Shown one piece after another: positions 30,298-42,943 of a stretch of DNA of 64,000 bases (positions are counted from its first letter, which is position 1; each line of letters opens with the position of its first letter). The notes below the pieces were generated by a model. The model did not search any database. It saw only the letters and a program-made list of their open reading frames with translations, and had not been told where the DNA came from. This DNA comes from Desmodesmus armatus (Eukaryota > Chlorophyta > Chlorophyceae > Sphaeropleales > Scenedesmaceae): positions 434,001 through 498,000 of the forward strand of contig VIIQ02000625.1 in assembly GCA_007449985.2 (NCBI GenBank), read 5' to 3'. Position numbers and translations under genes: made by a program.

Positions 30298-30347
30298 AGT
30301 GTACACCCCTAGCAGCAATCTGAGCAGGTCAGTGTTCTACTGCGTCA
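30298..30347 (+). repeat. 50-bp direct repeat, second copy (end of 3' LTR region)
   Basis: Identical to 29653-29702; followed by CAGGGTATG and a GT microsatellite in the presumed host flank. Confidence 0.93.
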
Positions 30348-31600
30348 CAGGGTATGTGTGTGTGTGTAGCAGAACAAGAGAGAGAGTAAGAACAAGACTG
30401 GACAATTGCCACTGACAACTGCTGATATGTGCAAGCAAACAGCAATCCACTTGCTGTGTCCAATTGCTCCACACAACTGGGACCACTTGCTTGTGACCAC
30501 GTTATCTGTGACCGACTGGGACCAGATGAAATCGCAAGGCGCTGAGTGATGCTGACGCCTGCGCAACTGCTTTAATTGCAGCTGATAATGCTACTGCCAC
30601 AAGCAAACTGACACTGCGCACGAGATGTGCGGATGGGACCAGATTGAAGATGGGCTCGGTAGTCTGAACTGCTGCGGCCTCAGGGCAAGCTGTCTGCTGG
30701 GCAAATGCGTTTGTGTGAGTGTGTAAACTGTGTAAGAAGCACAGTTGAGCTGTTAGAACACAGCTGGGAGAAACCGACCTGACCTGACAGACTCTGACCT
30801 GAGTGGGCCCGCGATAATGCGTAGCTCCAGTAGAAGAAGACACTGACCAGACACTGACCAAGAAGACACTGACCAAAGATTGCACTTGAGAGAACACGGG
30901 ATTACAACGACGCACAGACAGACTCTACCACACAGCGACTGCTGCTCTGAGGCTCCAGCTGCAGAACAACTGGACTTGACAACCGCTGAGTGCGATAGCA
31001 AGCTGCTGACAGCATCCAAACACCGGCCAACGCGTTACCGCGTTGGCAAACCTTTTGAAGCAAGAACAGCACGCTGAACCCAGTGTCACTCGCGGTTTTG
31101 TTTGACTGAAGCAGCACAACTCGACAGGCAACCATGCTGCAAGCTGCTACAACACTGAATCAATGCATGAAGCAACCAACAACACTTATTCCTGCTGCTT
31201 CCTCACCACAGTTGGACACTGGCTTCACAACTGCTGCTACTGCACAGCTGAACTGCTGAGCTGACAGTACTGCTATTTCGGCAACACACATGTATACGGC
31301 ATGACAGGGTGACTCATGGTTCATGGTTCATGGCATGAACCGCATCAAAGGTCAAACAGACAAAAGGCGCCTCCATTGGCGTCCTGAACACAGGTCACAC
31401 GGGGCCCGTGTAACACAATGAAATGCCACACTGTTGCTGCCACAACAAAACTGCTGCTGTCGCAAAGCCTGCCAGCTTAACCCTGTGGCTGCTGCTGCAG
31501 ATGATCCACTCAGCTGGGTGCTGCTAGCTGGGGGGTGCTCACCTCAGGCTGACTTTTGCTGGGCGTGGTGCCGCATGATAGTGACACACCAGAGCACCCA
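30348..31600. other. Unassigned AC-rich stretch after the retrotransposon
   Basis: Contains short GACACTGACCA repeats (30838-30880), a GT microsatellite (30354-30368) and many stop codons in every frame. No gene recognised. It may be the leader of another retroelement or plain host flank. Confidence 0.4.
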
Positions 31601-31604
31601 CAGT

Positions 31605-34265
31605 CTGTATATGTTGACACCTGGCTCGTTACCGCTGACAGCAACATTGAGGTCCACTCTGTTGACGCGCTTGTGCTTTGTGACTGTCCAAGCCACCTTC
31701 TCCTCCTTTGGGCCAATGATCTCCTGTCGCTCCTGCCCCTTGGGGCCAACAGCAATGAGGGTGTCGACCCTTGCAGCAGACATTCGAAATCGCGCAGTAG
31801 CTTGCTGGGTTGCATGACGACAGAGCTGCATGCAGCCGGCAACTTCAAGTTCCTGCAGGCAGCCCTACGCCCTTTGAAAAGCAATTCAAGTTTTCTCATC
31901 ATGATAGTGTTGGGCAGCACTGCCCTGTGCTGCTCTGTGCTGACAATTATGTGCATGAAATATGGTAAACGCTCGCTAAACCCCCACCAGTTGTCAGCCT
32001 TGACACACTCTCTGCGCTGCAGACTGACAACCTAGGCATGTCCTTGGCTAATGCCCACAACAGGCGTTGCATTGGCTGTGAAGTTCATACTTCATACAGA
32101 AAGGGAATACAAAAAGCTGCGCTGGCAGCGAAGCAGCATTGCAAGCTCACCAGCAAACTCAAAGGTGTGGACGTTCAGCTCGCCGCCCGCAAACGGCACC
32201 TCCCTGCCCTTCACCAGGCCCAGACCGTCGGTGGTGCTGATCAGGAGCTTGCGCTCCGCAGTCCTGTCCTTGGGCATACTGACATTGAGTGCACTGAACT
32301 GACTGCAGAGGGTGCTTGTTGAGGCCCGTCGGCTGCTCTTCTCTGCTGCAGTGTCAGCCTTCTGCACCTGCGACTGCCAAGCCCCTGTGGAGCGCCGCCT
32401 CTGCTGCTGCTTCTGGTTCTTGGCGCCGCTTTGTGAGATGCTGCTGCCTCCCGTGTACACTGCTGTTGCAGTCCCTGCCGCCGCTGCTGCCATCCCAGAC
32501 CCTGCGTGTGCCGCTGCTGCTTGTGCCTGTGCTGCTGTTTTCAACAGGGCCTCTACCTCGGCGTTGTGTTCCATGATAAACTCTTGCACATAAGATGGCA
32601 GCTTGTGGTAAGCCTGCACAAACATGCAGTCAGCGCGCAGCAGTGTCCAGACGGACGGAGGGGCGGTGGAGAATTGGCGCATCTGCCAGTCATGGGGTTG
32701 ATAACGACTTGCGTCATTGAGTCCCATGCAAACAACAACTCCGATGGTACGATACCCCCATCAAGGCTGCTGTTTGGTCCTGCATGCAGTCTAACAACTG
32801 GTGCCGCACTCAGTGCCGTCGGACGGTCATGATTCATGCCAAGACATCAGCGCCCTGACTCAGGCGCGCTGCTGGCAAAGGCAGCTATTGTGTAGCATCT
32901 GACTGCACCTCACGCAGGTAAGTGACCTACTGTGTGGCTGATGTAGTTGATGGGGGATGCCGGCAGAGATGTCTTGCCTCCAGCAATGCCCATGGGACTG
33001 CTGTTCTCCAGCAGCCAGGACGCGACACTCTCAACTGTCAGCCTGGACCAGCCTGCACAGCAGGGAGGGAGTGTGAACACAGCAAGAGCAATGCATCCAC
33101 AACCAACTTGGTGTTGAACACAGTGTGGCTTTACCAAACAAGTCGTACCATCATGATGATAAAGCGCGCTGCAGGACAGTACAGCGTGTCCTGCGCCAGC
33201 CCAGCACAAGCAAATGGTTTGCTTGCTGTCACAGCAAAAGCTTTGTGCGTGTCCCAGAAAAAGCATGCCATGCCCAGGCAGCCTCAAAGGCCGCTGATGC
33301 TTGCGGCTATGCATGGTGATGGTGGGGTGCCGTCTTACCTGCTGGCTCTCGCAGGCGCAGTGTCTTGTCATCACCAGGTGCACCGTCCGCCACCAGCACG
33401 CGTGCCGGACTCTGAGTAGCCATGCCAGCGACCATGCCACCCTGTGCAGCAGCTGCTGCCGGTGCTGCCTTGTCCTGCTTGCCAGGGGGCTTCTCCACGC
33501 GCACTGCAGCAGCAGAAAGACGCAGCATGAATGCCAGCTTGATTAGTACTTCACTTCAGCACAGCACCCAAAGCTCAGCGCTGAGGCACTGTGCTGTCCA
33601 GCACAGCAAGGTGCGCAGTCAGGCATGGGCAGCTGCCTGCAGGACTGCGGTGTAAGCATGTGCTGATGTTTGGGCACAACCATGCTGCTGCAGGACACAA
33701 GGCCCAGGTGTTGAAATGACTGCGCAGTCATGCATGATGTCCCATGCTGCTGGCATGCCGTGCTGCGCAGCAATGAACATGCTTCAAGCATTCAGAGCTT
33801 AAACGGTTCAAGCTGCTGCTGCACTGCATGCTTGTCCTTGCCAAATGTGCAGCCCTGTCACAAAGCCTCTGGCCTGGATGCACATGGCTGAGGCAATCTT
33901 CATGGACCCCAGCAAGGATACCATGCATGCAACTGTGCTGGCATGCACTGAGGTCAGCCCACACAGCGTAGACAGAAGACTCGGCAGGCCGCCAGAACAG
34001 CCATGCATGGTGCCCGTGCTGAGGTCCACAAAGGCTGGCTTCAGCCATGTGGATACAGTCTGACTGGTCTGACTCATCGCTGCACAGTTAGGCATGTAGT
34101 CTGCATGCAGAAGCCCATGCCTGCAGCTCACCCTTCAAGTTGAACTTGCCGGGCAGCAGCAGCACATCTGCAGGTGCTTGCTGTTCTGCCTCAACGCTCT
34201 TGGCAACCTTGGCTGCTGCAGTGTCCTCGATATCATCCTCATGAAGTGTCTTGTGCTTGATGGCC
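31605..34265 (-). CDS. Unidentified multi-exon gene
   Basis: Not recognised. Candidate exons on the minus strand: about 34265-34132 (AIKHKTLHEDD ... LLLPGKFNLK), 33503-33339 (VRVEKPPGKQD ... GAPGDDKTLRLREPA), 33052 to about 32925 (WSRLTVESVASWLLENSS), 32613-32151 (AYHKLPSYVQEFIMEHNAEV, a Gln/Arg-rich middle, then STTDGLGLVKGREVPFAGG), about 31815-31605 (VDTLIAVGPKGQERQE ... WTVTKHKRVNRVDLNVAV). The first three junctions keep phase; the last does not with the sites seen, so an exon is missing or misread there. Composition and clean consensus donors (GTGAGC, GTAAGA) argue for a real gene. No motif identifies a function. Start and end are not determined. Confidence 0.5.
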
Positions 34266-34299
34266 TCTGGTCAGCAGTGGATCCGGGGGGCTGGCGGTT

Positions 34300-36400
34300 A
34301 CTGCTGCTGTGCTGACCCTCTGCTGTCAGCAGCTCAGCACACACCCAACCAACACTGTGGGGCACAATAAGCCAGTGTAAAGGTCAAGTAATGTGAGTAA
34401 AAGCTTTTGGCATCTCATATAGCGCTAAGTGTGCTTTGAAGTCCGTGCAGCATTCTGGCAACACACTGGCAGATGCGGAACAGCAGGAAGGCTGAACATC
34501 AACAGCAGACTGCACAGGGACAGCAGGCTGGAGCTCCTCAAGCTCCGGGAAACAACTCAAGTGCATTTGAGGGCGTAAATATGTCTTTGTTTCTTACGGA
34601 ATTGGGTGATAGTGCCTGCTGACTCTGGTGACAGCAGCAGGTTGGCCTTGGGGAGGTTGCCTCCACACCAGGACTTGCCTTACCCCACCACCTCAGAAAG
34701 CATATACTTGAGCAAGTTGGTTACTGCTGAGCAGTCTATAAGCAATCAATTTGTCTGTTCGAGCAAGCCAGGAAAGTTGCTGTCTCTCAGAAGCAGGTCT
34801 AGACGCCAAGAAATGAACTGAGCTGCGCATAAATGCCAGACAATAACTTGAGAGGGAAAGCTGCATCAAACGGCCGTCCTTTAGCCTGCCTGTCAGCTTG
34901 TCAAAAAATAACCTGACGCCGCTGACCGCGACACAACGGTGGCATTTGGATCTGTCATCTGACATGTAGCTATGCTGACATTGAAGCGTTCTGCAGCGTA
35001 TCTAGCAGCTGCAGCTTCCAATCAGACATATCGCTGCAAGTGGGATCGCAGATGGCTGTACAAGGCCGTGCTGCATTGATGCACCTCTATTGCAGCTTTG
35101 CTGCGATGAAGAATCGAAGGCAGCTTACGAGCTCAGTACATTCCGCGTCCGCATGTCTTGACTTACTTAAAAAGAGGCTGTAGCCGGTGCACACCACACC
35201 ACCACTACACCATGTACCACCGGTGCTACAACTCTTGTGTCAGCGCTGACACATGAGCTGCATTCGGACGATCTGACTCGAAGATATACTCAAAGATGTA
35301 TGGTGGGAATATTTCGCGTACCTTGTTGAACAAAAGGGTGTGGGTGGGTCGGTTGGGGGGTGACACTGGTCCGTTGGGCCTGGCAGCAGGGGAGTGATAC
35401 ATGTGCGTCCAGCCTTCATGTTGGGCAAGTCACAAGTATACTAGTAATCATATGTCAGACACTTATGTGGTCATGTCCACCCTACATCGACCATCATATA
35501 ATTGACACACAGGTGACGTCAGTGCTGCATTGGACCCCTTCCCACTTGTTACAGCAGAATTGGAGCCAGGGAAGCAGCCCCTACTGTAGCAGGGCTGCTG
35601 TCGCCCCCTACTGTAGCAATGCTGCTGCTGGCGTGTAAACGCCTGGCTGCTGCTATTTTGCTGCTGATGGCTTGTGTAAAATTGGTTGAGTGCCTGTGTG
35701 GCAGGCCGACCAAGTGCCGCTGCATTGGCTGCCGACTGCTGTACTACATTTTGGTTGCATTGCAAACATTCAAATGCACACGGTACATTCGGTCCAACCC
35801 CTAGTCTCCCTGTAAGCATGGCTGCGTCACAGTTACAACAAGGTAACAAACAGCAGCAGCAGCAGCGCAGCGGGTGAACTGTTCACACCCATGAAGTGTC
35901 TGCTGCACCCTGCACGCGGCATACACGCAAACCCTCTGCGTCCACCAACACTGCACCGTGCAGTGACTGCGTGATGTCCATCATTTCACTCCAGTCAACA
36001 CGCAGGGCCCCTGCGTCCACCAACACTGCACCGTGCAGTGACTGCACAGGCCACAATGACCAGCTGGTATAGCTGGTACCTGCAGGCAGCAGGTATAGCA
36101 CTGTGCTGCTGGTCGGCAGCTTCATAGACATGCGGCCCCTGCGGTCGACGTAACCGTTCTGAATATGTGTCGAGATACATCAAGCCCGCTGTGCATGCTG
36201 GTGAGCTGCGCGTGCACATTGCGGTTGCACCACTACCACCAAAGCCCCCAAGACTGCCGCAGCAGAGGCTTCCACCACAATGATCCAACTGCAGGGAATG
36301 CATGGCGTCAACAACGCTCAGAGTGCGTCTGGTCTCCTCAGATTCAACCACATCAAAGCTGGCGACGCTCTCAAAGAGGCCACCTGAAAGTTGTGTAGAT
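34300..36400. other. Unassigned stretch
   Basis: No gene recognised. A duplicated phrase CTGCGTCCACCAACACTGCACCGTGCAGTGACTGC-like (35937-35970 and 36011-36045, about 74 bp apart) lies at the right. The 35570-35610 stretch has a short CCCTACTGTAGCA duplication. A minus-strand frame at 34384-34566 (HLSCFPELEELQPAVPVQS) looks protein-like but is isolated; it might be a 5' exon of the gene at 31605-34265. Confidence 0.35.
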
Positions 36401-37965
36401 GTCTGCCACAATGGCCAAAACTTTTTTCCCTTCCTCCCCCCCTCCACCCCGGGCGCCACAACTTCATGCCCCTCCCCACGCCCACCAACACCACCACCCT
36501 CACGTGCTCCCCCCCTTCCCTGAGATCCTGAAAACCCACACAGGCAGCACCCGTACCACTGTTGTGTTGCAGCCAACTTTACGCCAGCCTCATGCACTCA
36601 TACAAAGGACGGCATGCATTCCAAGCCTCACATATGGACAATACTATGTATGTACGTAGTACGCGTTGGGACCCCAAGAGAGCTCGGCTCTCTCTGGCAG
36701 GACCAGACACAACTGACACTCACAGAGCACAGCTCAGGCCCCAAACCCTGCTGGGGGATAACCTGCACATGCACCACTTTTGCATGTGCTCTGCACCGAC
36801 GTTCTGTGCACACGCCGTCAAACGTGGTGACACTTTTGGTGGCTTCATCTGGGGCCCCCCTGTCCAGACTACACACCAACAAACACAACCTCCACGTAAA
36901 GATGAGACCCAATCAAAGGTCATGACAGTCGCAATCACAGGCAAGAACAAATACGCAAGCAGATGCAGGCATTGAAACCAGCGCCTGCATCCCGCGATTA
37001 CCAGGAAAACATTGACACAAGCACCACAAGGAAGGACAGCTGGACCATGCTGCACCAGTTGAGAACGCCACACACATGTAAACACCATGGAGCGCAGTAA
37101 GTTGTCCCGCTCAGCACTATTAGCAGCACGTCTGCCTGCCACATACTATGGTAGTACGCAAACTCAGCCAGCCTAACGCTTCCAAGCAATGCAAAGTGAG
37201 CTCAAAAGCAGCACGAAATGATTCACAAACATTCAAAGTGGTGTGCCGCACTTTGGAGGTGAGAAAGTTGTCCCAGCACCGCATACTTGGCCCAGAAGAA
37301 CCCCAGTGGATGCCAGCCTGTAGCACATGTGGCGCGTTCAAAGCACCAGGTGCAGTGGAACCTTGGATCGCTGCCATATGATATATGTTGCCCTGCTCAG
37401 GGGGCAGCTGTCGGCTGGTATACGGTAGCCACTTTGCTCAGCTCTGCAACCACAGACTGTACGCAGCATGATCAGGGGGCATGCGAAACAGGCAGGCAGA
37501 CATATGACTGTTTCAAGACCCAAGGGTGGTGGAGGCAAAAAGGGGCCCAAAGCAGTGATCGAATCAGCTCAGCCCTGCAAAATAAAGCACAGCCTTGCCA
37601 GGCCATACGGGTGTGGCCTGGCCGTGGCTTAGCAACAATGCAAGTGCACATGCTCCAAGTCAAAATCAATCAAAAGGTGTTCACTTGCACACAAACACCG
37701 GAGCTGGGAACTGGCCGCACTGCAAGATCAGGCAGCCGCGCAAAACCCATATCCACAGGATGTCACAACATTCCACCACCTGGACAACGGCTGGGAATTG
37801 GCTGAGCAAAGCGCACTCGGCAGCACCAGATGCACTTGCTGAAACGGCTTCCCCTATGCCAACTTCTTCCCTCCAAGTCCTACTTTGCTAACAAACATCC
37901 CTAGTCGCTGGAGCTCAACTGCCCACACCCGCCGGCGCAGCATAACCTGCGCACCGTCTCCATGC

Positions 37966-38275
37966 AAGCAACCCTCCCCAGGTTTGGTGCGCAACGGCGA
38001 TGGCGCGCATTCAGGGCTGGTGTGCCCACACTCTCAGCAAGCAACAAGAGGCACGCCTTGCAAAGCCGCCAACACAATTGGGCCACACAAAGCAAGCAAT
38101 CCTTCCCTGGTTTGGTGCGCAACGGCAATGGCGCGCATTCGGGGCTCGTCTGCCCACACACCCAACAAGCAATAAGAGGCACGCCTCACAACATTGCCAA
38201 CACCATGCTTCGTCTCCCAGGCCCACACAGCAAGCAACCCTTCCCAGGTTTGATGCGCAGCGGCAATGGCACACA
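37966..38275. repeat. Minisatellite, unit about 128-138 bp (first array, three copies)
   Basis: Unit core GGTTTGGTGCGCAACGGC, GATGGCGCGCATTCAGGGCT, GCCCACACACCCAGCAAGCA; cores at about 37981, 38109 and 38247 (last copy truncated into the CTCATCATGATGGTCATGG block). Confidence 0.85.
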
Positions 38276-38323
38276 AAGGCCTCATCATGATGGTCATGGT
38301 TGATGATCAACCATCCCACGCTA

Positions 38324-38416
38324 GGTAAGTTGGTACCGAAACATGCAGAGCGCCACTCGCGCAAGGAGACGGGTGTGCATGTCAAGCATGCTAGATCCTT
38401 ACACACCCATCTGTCC
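38324..38416. repeat. Dispersed repeat, family 2 (copy 3, variant)
   Basis: GGTAAGTTGGTACCGAAACA, GCGCCACTCGCGCAAGGAG, GTGTGCATGTCAAGCATGCT; shares block order with 4194 and 41911 but has a different middle. Confidence 0.55.
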
Positions 38417-38591
38417 GACGTCAGCCTCAACGGGCCGCAACCAGCCGCATTAAGGGCTCAACTGCCTACACACCCAGCAAGCAAAGATGTGAGGCCCGCC
38501 TTGCAACGCCACCAACACGATGCTTTGCCGCCTCAGGCACACAAAGGCCTCATCATGATGGTCATGGTTGATCATCAACCATCCCTCGCTA

Positions 38592-38685
38592 GGTAAGTTG
38601 GTAACCGAAACATGCAGAGCGCCACTGGCGCAAGGAGGCAGGTGTGCATGCCAAGCATGCTAGACTTCCACACCCCTGCCTGCCC
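38592..38685. repeat. Dispersed repeat, family 2 (copy 4, variant)
   Basis: Almost identical to 38324-38416, with the same upstream CTCATCATGATGGTCATGG block, so this pair was duplicated together with its flank (268 bp apart). Confidence 0.65.
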
Positions 38686-41139
38686 ACACCCCCACCTGTC
38701 CCACTGTACGGTACATGGCACGTCAGCCTGAATGAGCAGCATTCAGCCGCTGCAGTTCTTTGCAACCGATGTGGGGTCTGTCGCAGAGGACAGATGGCGC
38801 AACAGGCCCTGATTTCAAACCGAACCGACAACCCGCTAGGCAATGCACTGATCAACAGGATGTACCCATGTATGACACAACAGCAAGTACCGTAGTACGA
38901 CATGTATGCAACAGCAAGTACCGTAGTACGACATGTATGGCGCCACAGGAACCACAGGAGCTGGCATGGTCTCTTCACCACAAATCATACCCTTTCCAAG
39001 TGGTTGCAGGCTTTGCAATGAGCCGTCATGAGCAGGGTATGGTACACACACTACGTCAAACCCCACAAATACCAACGCGCACGCAAGATAGGGCCCTACT
39101 CCACACCTCAGATACTAAAGCAAGATAGGGCACTATGTAAGTCCCACCAAACCCAATGCAAGGTGCCGTGGTTGAGGCTGTTGGTCACCTTCAAGCACGT
39201 CACACCCTGTATCCATGCTTTGTTTCCTCATCATGAGGTTGCAACACGCGATATAGCTAAAAGCTTGTCAGCTTACAACACACCCCAGGACAAGACAAGT
39301 ACCGGTAGGTTAGCCACAAGTGCGGATCATCACAACAGCTCTGCCATGCTTAGGAGAGATTACAGTTCCCATACTGTAGAGGGCACTGCAACTTGCCAAA
39401 CCCCCAGAATACACACCGGCATGACTGCCAAACCGTGGTGCAAATGTGGCAGTGGAAGTCCCACTGCAATCCGGTGTGGGGAGCATGCTGGTGATCAGTC
39501 GAGGACAGAGCAGTAGAGCTTTCCCAGTGAAAAGCACAGACGAGCGTGAAAGCACAGGTGAAAACACAAGCCTTTCGACTCAGCTACACCACGTGCTGGC
39601 AGAAACATGCCTCTACACGTCAAAGCACACTGTGACAGTGTAGCAGCCCCCACTCCCCTAATCACAGTGTGATCTGCCAAGCCAGCAACCCAATCGGTCA
39701 GCACGGAATCGGTCCTGACACTCTCTTTGGCACACTCCAAGCACTGATTGCCAAGACAAGGGTTGGCAGTGTACAGGCCTCATGGGCCCCCCTCCCCCCG
39801 GGCGCCACAATCGCATGCCGCTCCCCCGCCCGCCAACACCACCACCCTCACCCCCCCCCCCCCCGGGCCGCCCCCCCTGAGATCCTGAAAGCGCACACAG
39901 GCAGCACCCATACCCCTGGTGTGGCGTAGCCACCTTTACGTCAGACACATGCCTGCATACAAAGAACTGCTTATAGGGGTCCTGCATCTGGGGCCCCCTG
40001 TCCAGATGGCACACCAACAAACACAACTCCTCTTTACAGTTGAGACCCAATCAAGGGTCATAACGGCCGCAATCACAGGCAAGGACCAGATACGCGAGCA
40101 GATGCAGGCATTGAAACCAGCGCCTGCATCCCGCGATTACCAGGAAAACATTGACACAAGCACCACAAGGAAGGACAGCTGGACCATGCTGCACCAGTTG
40201 AGAACGCCACACACATGTAAACACCATGGAGTGCAGTAAGTTGTCCCGCTCAGCACTATGAGCAGCACTTCTGCACGCCACATACTATGGTAGTACGCAA
40301 ACTCAGCCAGCCTAACGCTTCCAAGCAATGCAAAGTGAGCTCAAAAGCAGCACGAAAATGATTCACAAACATTCAAAGTGGTGTGCCGCACTTTGGAGGT
40401 GAGACAGTTGTCCCAGCACTGCATACTTGGCCCAGACGGACCCCAGTTGACGCCAGCCTGTAGCACATGTGGCGCGTTCAAAGCACCAGGTGGAACAAGG
40501 GACCTTGGATAGCTGCCGTATGATATATTGCCCTGCTCAGGGGCAGCTGTCGGCTGGTATATGGTGGCCACTGTGCTCAGCTCTGCAACCACAGACTGCA
40601 CGCAGCATGATCAGGGGCATGCAAAACAGGCAGGCAGACATATGCGTGTTTTCAAGACCCAAGGGTGGTGGAGGCAAAAGGGGCCCAAAGCAGTGACCGA
40701 ATCAGCTCAGCCCTGCAAAATAAAGCACAGCCTTGCCAGGCCATACGGGTGTGGCCCGGCCCTGCTGTAGCAACAGTGCACCCGCACATGCTCCAAGCTG
40801 CTTCCGCTTCAACTACATCAAAGGTGTCCAGATGCACACCAACTATGAAATGCACCGGTGGTGTGAGCTGGCAGCACGGCAAGAGCATGCAACCCATACG
40901 TGCCTGATCCCATGTAGAAAGGGGGCGAACAACACCCACCATCTGGGCACCCGCTGGAAAGTGGTTGTGCAAGTTGCACTCAGCAGTACCAAATACACCT
41001 GCTGCAGCAGCTTCCCCCTTACAGAAATGGCGATCTTCCCCTTCAAGCCCTCCCTTGCCAACAAACACCCATTGTTGTGGGAGCTCAGCTACCCCTCACC
41101 AGTGTACCAAATGGCCCAGCATGACCTGCACACAGTCCC

Positions 41140-41865
41140 ACAGCAAGCAATCCTTCCCAGGTTTAGGGCGCAACGGCGATGACGCGCAACCAGGGCTCGT
41201 CTATCCACACACCCAGCAAGTAATGAGAGCCACGCCTTGCAACGCCGCCAACACAGCTGGAGTGTCGACTCGGGCGTACAAAGCAAGCAAATCAGCAAAC
41301 ATCCCAAAGTTTGGTGCACAAAGTTGCGCAAGTTAACGGCGATGGCGCGCATTCAGGGCTCGTCTGCCCACACACTCAGCAAGCAGTAAGAGGCACGCTT
41401 TGCAACCCCGCCAACACCGTGCTTCGCCTCCAGGCACACCCAGCAAGCAACCCTTCCCAGGTTTGGTGCGCAACAGCGATGGCGCGCATTCAGGGCTGGT
41501 TTGCCCACACACCCAGCAAGCAATAAGAGACACGCCTTGCAAAGCCACAAACACAATGCTTTGTCGTCTCAGGCGCACAAAGCAAACAAATCTCCCCTGG
41601 TTTGGTGCGCAACAGCGATGGCGCGCATTCAGGGCTGGTTTGCCCACACACCCAGCTAGCAATAAGAGACGCGCCTTGCAAAGCCACAAACATAATGCTT
41701 TGTCGTCTCAGGCGCACACAGCAAGCAAACCTCCCCTGGTTTGGTGCGCAACGGCGGTGGCGCGCATTCAGGGCTCGTTTGCCCACACACCCAGCAAGCA
41801 ATAAGAGGCACGCCTCGCAACGCCGCTAACACATTTCTAATGCTTTGGCACGTCAGGCACACAAC
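41140..41865. repeat. Minisatellite, unit about 140-150 bp (second array, five copies)
   Basis: Cores at about 41160, 41309, 41460, 41599 and 41739, each followed by GATGGCGCGCATTCAGGGCT or a variant and CACACCCAGCAAGCAATAAG. Same unit as at 37966 but expanded. Confidence 0.88.
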
Positions 41866-41910
41866 GGCCTCATCATAACGGTCATGGTTGATGACCAGCC
41901 ACCCCACGCC

Positions 41911-42018
41911 AGGTAAGTAAGTAACTGCGCCTGTGGGGAACCACCGGCACAATACAGGGCTGAGAGGGGTGTGCATGTCTTGCGTGCTAGACTACCACAC
42001 ACCCCACCTGTCCCATGC
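41911..42018. repeat. Dispersed repeat, family 2 (copy 5)
   Basis: GGTAAGTAAGTAACTGCGCC, TGTGGGGAACCACCGGCACA, TGAGAGGGGTGTGCATGTCT, GTGCTAGACTACCACACACC. Confidence 0.65.
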
Positions 42019-42923
42019 CAGTCTGATTGAGCTGCAAACAGCTCCAGCAACCGGCTGATCGGGGTTCTGTCACACAGTACATTCGGTTGTACAGACCCCA
42101 GTATTACGCCGCAGCGAAACGCCCGCTAGGCATTGCACTGATCAACAGGATGTACCCATGCATGACACACCAGCAGCAAGTACTGTATTGTGAATCGGTG
42201 CCAGAAAGACCACATAAACATGGTCCTTCACTACAAACAACACCCTTGCCATGTGGTTGCAGGCGTTGCATTGAGCCGTCATGAGCAGGGTATGGTATAC
42301 GCACTACGTGAAACCCAACAGTAACCAACATAAGGTGCCATGGTGGAGCTCTGGGCCACCTACAAGCACGGCACAACCTGTCTCTACACTTAGTCACCTC
42401 ATCATGAGGTCCGTGTGTAATGCTAGTCTTGCGCAGCTTGCAAATGTGCAATGCTAGCCTCGCAAAGCTTGCAACAGACTACAGAGCGACAATAGAACTG
42501 TGTGGATACGCGCAAGTACAAAGTGCCACAACAGCTGTGCAATGATCAGGAGACATGGACATCCCCATACTGTAGAGGGCAATACACCAATTGCAAAACC
42601 CCAGGACACACACCGGCATGACTGCCAAACCGTGTTGCAGCACGTGGCGGTGAAAGGCACACTGCAGTCCTGTGTGAAGGGTATACTGGTGATCAGTCGA
42701 GGACAAAGCAATAGAGCTTTCCCAGTGAAAAGCACATAACAGCGTAGAAGCCCAGCGCAAAACAGCACATGAGCCTGTCGGCTCAGGTACACCTCGCGCT
42801 GATAAGAAGCACACACCCTCCTTTCCTCAAAGCACAATGTAGCAGCCCCCGTACGCCAACTTGGGTTGAACCCAGCATCCCAAAAGAAGCAGTACCACAA
42901 CGAAGCAACACCAGGGAGGCAAC

Positions 42924-42943
42924 CCCCTTCACGCGTGAAGGGG
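42924..42943. repeat. Perfect 20-bp palindrome
   Basis: CCCCTTCACGCGTGAAGGGG, a perfect self-complementary sequence inside the repeat-rich region; protein-binding or hairpin role unknown. Confidence 0.8.

Larger units (their letters stand above)
21797..30347 (+). mobile_element. Ty3/gypsy-type LTR retrotransposon carrying a cytosine-5 DNA methyltransferase (5' rearranged)
   Basis: Direct terminal repeats of 341 bp (21797-22137 and 29705-30045) differ at a single position, so insertion is recent. Between them lie RT and RNase H (split by a frameshift), a cytosine-5 methyltransferase domain, DDE integrase, a PHD finger, a Tudor-like domain and a separate SR-rich ORF. At the 3' side a G-rich tract (29645-29653) is followed by TGTACACCCC, which looks like the real LTR start, so the full LTR may be about 29655-30347, begin TG and end CA. 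The 5' copy lacks these outer blocks. The RT frame begins only 72 bp after the 341-bp repeat, at the exact end of an inverted 93-bp block: gag, protease and the primer-binding region are missing. This copy is therefore probably non-autonomous. RT-RNase H-integrase order places it with Ty3/gypsy, not Copia or DIRS. Confidence 0.92.

Noticed and set aside
21797..30347. DIRS or Ngaro type element (split or inverted repeats)
   Set aside because: A DDE integrase with HHCC finger is present and no tyrosine recombinase; the inverted block is better explained by rearrangement.
21780..30360. Target-site duplication around the element
   Set aside because: Bases left of 21797 and right of 30045 or 30347 show no matching short repeat; the left end is probably truncated.
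38000..38600. Repeated open frames in the minisatellites as a repeat protein
   Set aside because: Unit lengths vary (128, 138, 140, 149 and 151 bp) and are not multiples of three in general, so a continuous repeat protein is not maintained.
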